Below are positions 6,772-11,365 of a stretch of DNA of 11,365 nt, one piece after another. A model generated the notes under the pieces. It saw only the letters and a list, made by a program, of their open reading frames with translations, was not told the origin of the DNA and did no database searches. Source of the stretch: an uncultured Oscillospiraceae bacterium. GTDB taxonomy: Bacteria; Bacillota; Clostridia; Oscillospirales; Acutalibacteraceae. The DNA is taken from NCBI GenBank assembly GCA_900552285.1, contig URYV01000038.1, forward strand, positions 1 through 11,365, written 5' to 3'. A program made the position numbers and the translations under genes. Numbering within the stretch: position 1 is the first letter of the stretch; each line of letters starts with the position of its first letter.

Positions 6772-7758
6772 ATGAAGCTGTTTTTTGAATATATTAAACC
6801 AAAGCTCTTTTTCTGTCTCGCATTTCTGCTGTTTTGCGGGATTTTTACCCTTGCGTTTTTTCTTTATGAGCTGCCGCTCAGGGCGGTTCTGTACCCCGCG
6901 GGGGTGTGCTTGCTGTTCGGAATTTGCTTTGTTTTTGTGGGGTTTCGGCGGTTTGCAAAGAAACATAAGGAGCTTTCGGCCTTTGCGGGCAGGGACTTTT
7001 CCGAGCTTTGCGCTCTGCCGCCGGCCAAAAATCCCATTGAAGAGGACTATGAAAAAATAATTCTGTCGCTTAAGGATAAAATCGAGGAAATCACCGCGCG
7101 GGACGACCTGCGTTTTAACAATACGGTGGAATATTACACCCTTTGGGCGCACCAAATAAAGACCCCCATTGCCGCCATGAAGCTCGCTCTCGAGGGGGAG
7201 GACAGCGCCCTTTCCCGCAGGCTTTGCTCCGAGCTTTTCCGCATTGAACGGTATGTGGAAATGGTCATGACCTTTTTGCGGCTCGAAAGCGAGTCCACCG
7301 ACTATGTTTTTTCGCCTCACGATCTCGACGGGCTTATCAAAAAATCGGTGAAAAGCTTTTCCGCCGAATTTATCGACAAAAAGCTGTCCCTTGCTTTTAC
7401 TCCCACAAAAATGCAGGTCGTCACCGACGAAAAATGGCTGTGCTTTGTGCTTGAGCAGCTGCTTTCCAACGCCGTTAAATACACCAAAAAGGGCGGCGTT
7501 AAAATATATGCGAAGGACGACAGCCTTTTCGTGGAGGACAGCGGAATAGGCATAGCCCCCGAGGATCTTCCGCGTATTTTCGAAAGGGGATACACGGGCG
7601 TTACCGGGCGTAGTGAGCGGCATTCCAGCGGTATCGGACTTTTCCTCTGCGGAAAGATATGCAAAAATCTCGGAATTGACATATCGGCCGTTTCGGAGGT
7701 TTCAAAGGGCACGGTTTTCAAGCTTAAATTTGCGAAAAAGCTTTTAAAAGACGAATAA
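6772..7758 (+). CDS. Intramembrane-sensing histidine kinase (BceS-like)
   Basis: This 328-residue membrane sensor kinase probably phosphorylates the preceding regulator. Two membrane helices (~13-32 and ~37-59) are joined by only a few outside residues, so there is no real extracellular sensor domain. In Bce systems such kinases take their signal from the partner ABC permease. The dimerisation/phosphoacceptor site is His127 in WAHQIKTPIAAMKL. The ATPase domain has an N box (LLSNAVKYT, Asn233), G1 DSGIGI (~256-261), an F-box-like IFERGYTG and G2 SSGIGL (~285-290). The frame is open further upstream into the regulator gene. I chose the ATG at 6772 because AAGGA lies just before it at 6761-6765, it follows the regulator stop, and the protein then starts as family members do (MKLFFEYIKPK). 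Confidence 0.93.
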   Translation: MKLFFEYIKPKLFFCLAFLLFCGIFTLAFFLYELPLRAVLYPAGVCLLFGICFVFVGFRRFAKKHKELSAFAGRDFSELCALPPAKNPIEEDYEKIILSLKDKIEEITARDDLRFNNTVEYYTLWAHQIKTPIAAMKLALEGEDSALSRRLCSELFRIERYVEMVMTFLRLESESTDYVFSPHDLDGLIKKSVKSFSAEFIDKKLSLAFTPTKMQVVTDEKWLCFVLEQLLSNAVKYTKKGGVKIYAKDDSLFVEDSGIGIAPEDLPRIFERGYTGVTGRSERHSSGIGLFLCGKICKNLGIDISAVSEVSKGTVFKLKFAKKLLKDE

Positions 7759-7760
7759 AA

Positions 7761-7799
7761 TCTTACCGAAATGTAAGAAATGACAAGGGAAATGTAAGA
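7761..7799 (+). promoter_or_regulatory. BceR-type operator: 7-4-7 inverted repeat plus downstream half site
   Basis: TCTTACC (7761-7767), GAAA spacer, TGTAAGA (7772-7778) form a 7-4-7 inverted repeat with six of seven positions matching. It fits the TnACA-N4-TGTAA pattern known for BceR-like regulators except at one base. The right half, TGTAAGA, recurs at 7793-7799, exactly 21 bp (two helical turns) downstream, as the 11-mer GAAATGTAAGA. A main inverted repeat followed by a secondary half site is the arrangement described for Bce promoters. The half site ends 8 bp before the -35 region, as expected for an activator contacting RNA polymerase. Confidence 0.8.
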
Positions 7800-7807
7800 C
7801 AATTCGA

Positions 7808-7837
7808 TTGTTTTTGCTTTCCCCTTTTTGTTAAAAT
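7808..7837 (+). promoter_or_regulatory. Activator-dependent promoter for the ABC transporter genes
   Basis: The -10 TAAAAT (7832-7837) is good. The -35 TTGTTT (7808-7813) is weak, with an 18-bp spacer, which fits a promoter needing the regulator bound just upstream. It lies in the kinase-ATPase gap and would drive the two transporter genes separately from the regulator/kinase genes. Confidence 0.65.
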
Positions 7838-7861
7838 TAGGTCAGAAAAGGAGGAAAGCAT

Positions 7862-8626
7862 ATGAGCTTTTTGGAAGTCAGCGGGCTTGCAAAGACCTAT
7901 TCTTCCCGTTTCGGGGGAAACAAGGTCGAGGCCCTTAAAAACGTTAATTTCACGGTGGAAAAGGGGGAATATGTCGCCATAATGGGCGAGTCGGGCTCGG
8001 GAAAAACCACCCTGCTAAACATTCTTGCCGCCCTTGACAGTCCGACGTCGGGACGGGTGATTTTGGATTCCATGGACCTTTCGACCGTTAAGGAATCTCA
8101 AATGGCCGCATTTCGGCGGGACAATCTCGGTTTTGTCTTTCAGGAATTCAATCTTCTCGACACCTTTTCGGCCGAGGACAACATTCTTCTGCCCCTCGTG
8201 CTTAAAGGGGAAAATTACAAGCAAATGAGCGCAAAGCTTCGCCCCATTGCCGACCGCCTTTGCATTACCGAGCTTATGAAAAAATATCCCTATGAGCTGT
8301 CGGGCGGTCAAAAGCAGCGTGTGGCGGTGGCACGCGCCGTCATAACAAGTCCCAAAATCGTGTTGGCCGACGAGCCCACCGGTGCGCTGGATTCGAAGTC
8401 GGGCGACGAGCTGCTCGGGCTTTTTTCGGAAATCAACCGTCTCGGTCAGACCGTGCTTATGGTTACCCATTCGGTAAAGGCGGCAAGCACGGCCGGCAGG
8501 GTGCTTTTCATAAAGGACGGACAGGTGTTTCATCAGATTTACAGAGGGCAAGACACCGATCGGGAGCTTTATCAGAAAATCTCCGACACGCTGACCCTTC
8601 TCTGCGCCGAGGGTGAACGGGCATGA
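7862..8626 (+). CDS. ABC transporter ATP-binding protein, MacB/LolD type, peptide-resistance subgroup (BceA-like)
   Basis: This 254-residue cytoplasmic ATPase powers the permease encoded next to it. In Bce modules the pair frees cell-wall lipid intermediates from antimicrobial peptides and also reports flux to the kinase. All nucleotide-binding motifs are present: Walker A GESGSGKT (42-49), Q-loop Gln94, signature LSGGQ (146-150), Walker B IVLADE with Asp170-Glu171, the D-loop SALD-like GALD, and H-loop His203 (VTHS). The length is normal. The ATG at 7862 follows a strong AAAGGAGG at 7847-7854. Its stop overlaps the permease start (ATGA, 8623-8626), indicating translational coupling. An inducible promoter with a BceR-type operator lies directly upstream. 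Confidence 0.94.
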   Translation: MSFLEVSGLAKTYSSRFGGNKVEALKNVNFTVEKGEYVAIMGESGSGKTTLLNILAALDSPTSGRVILDSMDLSTVKESQMAAFRRDNLGFVFQEFNLLDTFSAEDNILLPLVLKGENYKQMSAKLRPIADRLCITELMKKYPYELSGGQKQRVAVARAVITSPKIVLADEPTGALDSKSGDELLGLFSEINRLGQTVLMVTHSVKAASTAGRVLFIKDGQVFHQIYRGQDTDRELYQKISDTLTLLCAEGERA

Positions 8627-9732
8627 AAAAGGGAATGTATGTTAAGCTGTCGGTTGACGGCATAAAAAAGAATAAGCGGCTTTATGCGCCGTATATATGT
8701 GCCTTTTGCGGCATGGTCATAATGAACTATATTATGTTCTTTCTCGCCGGAAGCGAGCGCATAAACGCCCTTAGTGGAGGCGAGGCTATTCACGGTACGC
8801 TGTCCTTCGGCTGCGTCGTGCTTGCCTTTTTCTCCTGCCTCTTTCTGTTTTACACAAATTCCTTTATAGTCAAAAGACGTCAGAAGGAATACGGCCTTTA
8901 CGGCGTTCTCGGCATGAATAAAAAGCAGCTTGCGGGCGTGAATTTTTTCGAAAATTTTTTTGTCTCGCTGCTTTCGCTCGCCGTCGGGCTGGTGCTCGGC
9001 ATCGCCCTTTCGAAATTTGCCGAGCTCGGTCTTATACGCATTGTGGGCGGGCAAACCGATTTTGATTTCGGCATAGACATTACGGCGGTTCTTAAAACGG
9101 CGCTGACCTTTGCAATCGGATTTGTGCTCGTTTTCCTAAACGGTGCGCGGCAAATCCTCTTTTCCAAAACCGTCACCCTTTTGAAAAGCGAGCGGGCGGG
9201 GGAAAAGCCGCCTAAAGGTAATGTTATCTTTGCCGTTCTCGGCATCGCGCTTATCGGCTGGGCATATTACACCGCCATCACCATCGAGGACCCCTTAACG
9301 GCCATGTCTTGGTTCTTTTTCGCCGTGATGGCCGTAATTGCGGGAACCTATCTGCTCATGATCTCGGGCTCGGTGGCGCTGTGCCGTCTGCTTCAGAAGA
9401 ACAAGAGCTATTATTATAAGAAAAATCATTTTATATCGGTGTCCTCCATGGCCTATCGCATGAAGCGCAACGGCGCCGGGCTTGCCTCAATTTGTATTCT
9501 GTCCACCATGGTGCTGGTGACGGTCTCCACCTGCGTGTGCCTCTACCTGGGCACCGGGGACGCCCTCAACACCATGTATCCCCACGACATCACCTACAGC
9601 CAGTCCTGGCAGGATTCCGGCAACCGCTCCAAGGAGGAGGTCAAGGCCCAGATCCAGGATCGATTATGTGGTGCCGCCCTTGGAGGGGCTTTGGTGGCAG
9701 GAAGGTGTTTGCGGGGTGGATTACGCCCATAA
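8623..9732 (+). CDS. FtsX-family ABC permease (BceB-like), truncated after ~345 residues at a junction near 9658
   Basis: This is the membrane subunit of the ABC pair. Family members have ten membrane helices and a large extracellular domain between helices 7 and 8, about 650 residues in all. Here the first seven helices are visible (roughly residues 21-42, 58-78, 110-135, 150-172, 200-217, 225-247 and 287-310), with the typical RRQKEYGLYGVLGMNKKQ cytoplasmic segment and SMAYRMKRNGAGLASICILS before helix 7. The extracellular domain has just begun (YPHDITYSQSW...) when homology stops at about 9658. The frame then runs on for 24 unrelated codons to a stop at 9730-9732. The rest of the extracellular domain and helices 8-10 are absent. 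From about 9485 the codons become CTG/GTG/ACC-rich, so the last ~170 bp may already come from a different homologue. Confidence 0.85.
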   Translation: MKKGMYVKLSVDGIKKNKRLYAPYICAFCGMVIMNYIMFFLAGSERINALSGGEAIHGTLSFGCVVLAFFSCLFLFYTNSFIVKRRQKEYGLYGVLGMNKKQLAGVNFFENFFVSLLSLAVGLVLGIALSKFAELGLIRIVGGQTDFDFGIDITAVLKTALTFAIGFVLVFLNGARQILFSKTVTLLKSERAGEKPPKGNVIFAVLGIALIGWAYYTAITIEDPLTAMSWFFFAVMAVIAGTYLLMISGSVALCRLLQKNKSYYYKKNHFISVSSMAYRMKRNGAGLASICILSTMVLVTVSTCVCLYLGTGDALNTMYPHDITYSQSWQDSGNRSKEEVKAQIQDRLCGAALGGALVAGRCLRGGLRP

Positions 9733-9889
9733 AAAGGACTTTCAGTGGATCTCCCTGATCCGTTTGCCGGAGTTTGTGACAAAGGAAGTCTTTCGCTGGG
9801 CCATCCAGGAGGCCACGGAAAAGAAGCAGCGGGACTTTTCCAAAGTGGAGTTTTTCCCTTGGGAGGAGGGCTTGTGCGTTCAGTGTATG
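9659..9889 (+). pseudogene. Internal fragment of a GyrI-like small-molecule-binding domain protein
   Basis: Seventy-seven codons with no start and no stop of their own match the middle of the clostridial GyrI-like family (about 200-residue proteins). Recognisable blocks are DYVVPPLEGLWWQEG, the DYAHK segment, FQWISLIRLPEFVT and KQRDFSKVEFF, then GLCVQCM, where the family normally continues with H-I-G-S-Y-D. The proteins have the SOUL/GyrI fold and bind small molecules; specific ligands are mostly unknown. The fragment begins at the permease break and ends exactly where antisense uvrB begins, sharing only the bases GC at 9889-9890. It is not a functional gene here. Confidence 0.85.
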
Positions 9890-10164
9890 CTGACGAAGTA
9901 CTCCACCGCATTGTTGGGGAAAAACGAGCGGAACTCGGTACACAGCTGTGCCGCCAGCGTTTTGTTGTGCGCCAGCACCAGCGTGGGGCGGTTGCACTGG
10001 GCAATGACGTTGGCCATGGTAAAGGTTTTGCCGCTGCCGGTCACGCCCAGCAGGGTCTGGCAGCGGTCACCCCGCTGCACCCCCTCCACCAGCTGCGCGA
10101 TCGCCTGAGGCTGGTCGCCAGTGGGGGCATAGTTCGACACCAGTTCAAATTTTCCCTCTGCCAT
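9880..10164 (-). pseudogene. uvrB: UvrB excision nuclease subunit, N-terminal 92 codons only
   Basis: UvrB is the helicase-like damage-verification subunit of the UvrABC nucleotide excision repair complex. The ATG (complement of 10162-10164) is preceded by a GGGAG ribosome binding site and opens MAEGKFELVSNYAPTGDQP. Next come the Walker A motif GVTGSGKT, PTLVLAHNKTLAAQL and FRSFFPNNAVEYFVS, exactly as in UvrB. Family proteins continue with a YYDYYQPEAY stretch. Here two foreign codons and a stop at 9880-9882 follow, so true uvrB sequence ends at about 9889. Full UvrB is about 660 residues, so more than 85% is missing and the fragment cannot be active. It has its own consensus promoter. Confidence 0.92.
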
Positions 10165-10216
10165 CGTTTTCTCCCTTCCGTGCGTATAACCACAATCCGT
10201 TGTTGCTTCAAGTTGT

Positions 10217-10245
10217 ATTATAGCACGCACAATTTATAATGTAAA
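10217..10245 (-). promoter_or_regulatory. Sigma-A-type promoter for uvrB
   Basis: On the minus strand, -35 TTTACA (10240-10245) and a perfect -10 TATAAT (10217-10222) are separated by exactly 17 bp. They lie in the 93-bp gap between the radC stop and the uvrB start. No obvious LexA/DinR box (GAAC-N4-GTTC) is seen around it. Confidence 0.85.
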
Positions 10246-10257
10246 CAGTTTTTTGTT

Positions 10258-10851
10258 TTACGGCCAGAACAGCGTGCCGGTCTTGAAATCGTAGATAGGC
10301 AGGCGGTTGGCGTCCCGCATGGAAAAATACTCGGTGTCGGTCAGGATAAAGTGGTCCAGCAGGTGCACATTTACCAGCCCCAGCGCCCGGGCAATGCTGC
10401 CGGTAGCGTCCATATCCTCCAGCGAGGGCAGCGCCACCCCGTTGGGGTGGTTGTGGCAGAGCACCACGGCGTCCGTACCGCCCTTGATGGCGGCAGCCAC
10501 CACGTTCTTGATATCCAGACTGACCCGGTCGGAGGTGCCCTCCCGCAGCCAGACGGCGGCGCGCACCCGCTTGCGGCTGTCCAGACTGACCAGCATGGCG
10601 CGCTCGTAGTCCGACCACGCAAATTTTGCCATCAGGTAGCTGCCCATCTGCTCGGTGGTCTTGATGCAGCGAGTGGTGCTGGTGCGGCTGCGGCCATAGT
10701 ACCGGCTGATCTGGGGCAGCAGATGCAGCATCCGGGCAGTAGAGGGGCCTACGCCCTCCACGGTGCACAGTTCCTCCTCACTGGCCTCCAGCACCGCCGC
10801 AAAATCCCCGAACCGATCGATCAGGTCGTGGGCGATACCGTTGGCACCGCT
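10258..10851 (-). pseudogene. radC: RadC family JAMM/MPN-domain protein lacking its N-terminus
   Basis: About 197 residues of RadC are present up to the TAA at 10258-10260. They carry a helix-hairpin-helix (VEGVGPSTARML) followed by the MPN/JAMM metal-binding region with CHNHPNG and the downstream PSLED Asp, then DHFILTDTEYFSMRD. The biochemical role of RadC is unsettled: the original DNA-repair assignment was withdrawn, and the fold predicts a metalloprotease-like or DNA-associated activity. Family members are about 225-235 residues and begin 30-40 residues earlier with a GHRxRxxxR-type segment. Upstream of SGANGIAHDLIDRF the frame stays open to 11142, but only by reading the antisense of the Smr fragment, so homology ends at about 10851. 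radC and uvrB on the same strand look like a genuine neighbourhood from one organism. Confidence 0.88.
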
Positions 10852-10852
10852 G

Positions 10853-11095
10853 CTGAAGCTGATCCACGGGTACGGCTCCTCCGGTAAGGGCGGGCGCATC
10901 CGCACCGCCAGCCGAAAGTATCTGCTGGCCCAGCAGGAGAAGGGGCGCATCGCCGCTGTGGTGCCGGGGGAACGGTTTACCATCTTCGATGAGACCACCC
11001 GCCGGGCCTTGCAGCAGTATCCCCATCTGCGGCAGGACCGGGATCTGGAGCGGGAGAACATGGGCGTGACCTTCATCTTCCTGCGCCGCTTCTGA
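10853..11095 (+). pseudogene. C-terminal part of a small Smr-domain (MutS2-type nuclease) protein
   Basis: Eighty codons to the TGA at 11093-11095 match the end of the short stand-alone Smr proteins of Clostridia. The hallmark is IHGYGSSGKGGRIR (from 10862), corresponding to the conserved HGxGxGxLR-type motif of Smr endonuclease domains. It is followed by RRALQQYPHLRQDRDLERENMGVTFIFL, the family's typical ending. The N-terminal strand-helix with the LDLH-like motif is missing, because the sequence upstream of about 10853 is antisense radC. Smr domains cut or bind DNA or mRNA; the role of the stand-alone form is not established. The M42 peptidase start lies 45 bp downstream with normal spacing, so Smr and M42 are probably true neighbours in their source genome. 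Confidence 0.75.
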
Positions 11096-11140
11096 GGAAA
11101 AACCGCTATACCACATATATTTAATACGGAGGAATGGATC

Positions 11141-11332
11141 ATGGAACGTACCTATGCAGAATACGCCGCCCGGCAGGCCATGGAGCTGCTGGCCATCGAT
11201 AGCCCCACGGGCTTCACGGCCCGTGCGGCAGATTGGGTGCAGCGGGCCTTTGAAGAGCTGGGCTATACCGCCCGGCGCACCGCCAAGGGCGGCGTGCTGG
11301 TGGATCTGGGCGGCCGGGGCGATAAAAAGTAA
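11141..11332 (+). pseudogene. M42-family aminopeptidase (glutamyl aminopeptidase/endoglucanase-like), N-terminal ~60 codons only
   Basis: The ATG at 11141 follows a good GGAGGA ribosome binding site. The translated start resembles M42 peptidases: a helix ending in LLAIDSPTGFT, then AADWVQRAFEELGY and the GGVLVDLGG strand. Family proteins are about 340-350 residues and would next show the metal-binding AHxDT motif. Here the frame reaches D-K-K and a TAA at 11330-11332, exactly where base composition turns AT-rich. All metal ligands are missing. The fragment is therefore cut by a junction near 11320-11328, not a naturally short gene. Confidence 0.72.
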
Positions 11333-11365
11333 GCAAACTATATAACATACTAGTAATATCAGTTT
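11322..11365. other. AT-rich terminal stretch of unknown origin
   Basis: The last ~40 bases are about 70% A+T, in sharp contrast to the GC-rich M42 fragment before them. They carry no recognisable gene, hairpin or repeat. They look like the beginning of another unrelated piece. Confidence 0.55.

Noticed and set aside
2116..9658. Functional link between the alpha-galactosidase and the Bce-type module
   Set aside because: A strong bidirectional terminator separates them, each has its own promoter, and no shared operator motif is seen.
9668..10108. A 146-codon plus-strand frame starting at GTG 9668
   Set aside because: Only its first ~74 codons are GyrI-like; the remainder is antisense uvrB. 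It is a by-product of the junction at 9889.
10852..11142. N-terminal extension of RadC to 11142 on the minus strand
   Set aside because: The extra ~97 codons are the antisense of the Smr fragment and its leader; the Arg/Ser-rich translation has no RadC features.
9659..11142. A new DNA repair island combining uvrB, radC and Smr nuclease
   Set aside because: All three are truncated at the points where they meet, on different strands, without mobile or regulatory features linking them.

Overview
The first ~9.5 kb of this window reads as one continuous piece of chromosome from a gut-type Clostridia, most likely Ruminococcus/Oscillospiraceae-like. That call rests on a dockerin-tailed secreted alpha-galactosidase, a Bce-type antimicrobial-peptide defence module, strong AGGAGG ribosome binding sites, and moderately GC-rich genes heavy in CTT, GCC and TTC codons. 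The genus cannot be fixed from the sequence alone.

Layout: (1) 2-1329, the 3' part of rsmA (16S rRNA dimethyltransferase; its 5' end lies outside the window), translationally coupled to a membrane acyltransferase of the DUF1624/HGSNAT type. (2) 1337-1915, a sigma-A-type promoter and a dCMP deaminase gene. (3) 1916-5929, a 200-bp leader holding four short perfect palindromes and a consensus promoter, then a 1238-residue exported GH36 alpha-galactosidase (NPCBM, uncharacterised beta-rich segment, GH36 catalytic and C-terminal domains, helical FIVAR-like region, type I dockerin), closed by a strong terminator. (4) 6072-9658, a response regulator, an intramembrane-sensing histidine kinase, an ABC ATPase and an FtsX/BceB-type permease. 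A well-preserved BceR-type operator (7-4-7 inverted repeat plus a downstream half site) sits directly upstream of the promoter of the ATPase gene. In this family the permease and kinase sense the peptide together, the regulator is phosphorylated, and it switches on the transporter operon.

From about 9659 the window stops being a normal gene neighbourhood. The permease breaks off after ~345 of the ~650 residues usual for the family. It is followed by a patchwork of gene pieces, each broken exactly where the next begins: the middle of a GyrI-like protein (+), the first 92 codons of uvrB (-) with its own promoter, radC lacking its N-terminus (-), the C-terminal part of an Smr-domain protein (+), the first ~60 codons of an M42 aminopeptidase (+), and a final ~40 bases of AT-rich DNA. 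Codon use in these pieces (CTG/GTG/CGG-rich) differs from the left part. The simplest reading is an assembly or amplification chimera of several related gut Firmicutes, not a new system.

I found no RNA genes, insertion sequences or CRISPR arrays. The best genuine biology is the dockerin-bearing alpha-galactosidase with its unassigned domain, and the complete Bce-type circuit with a readable operator.
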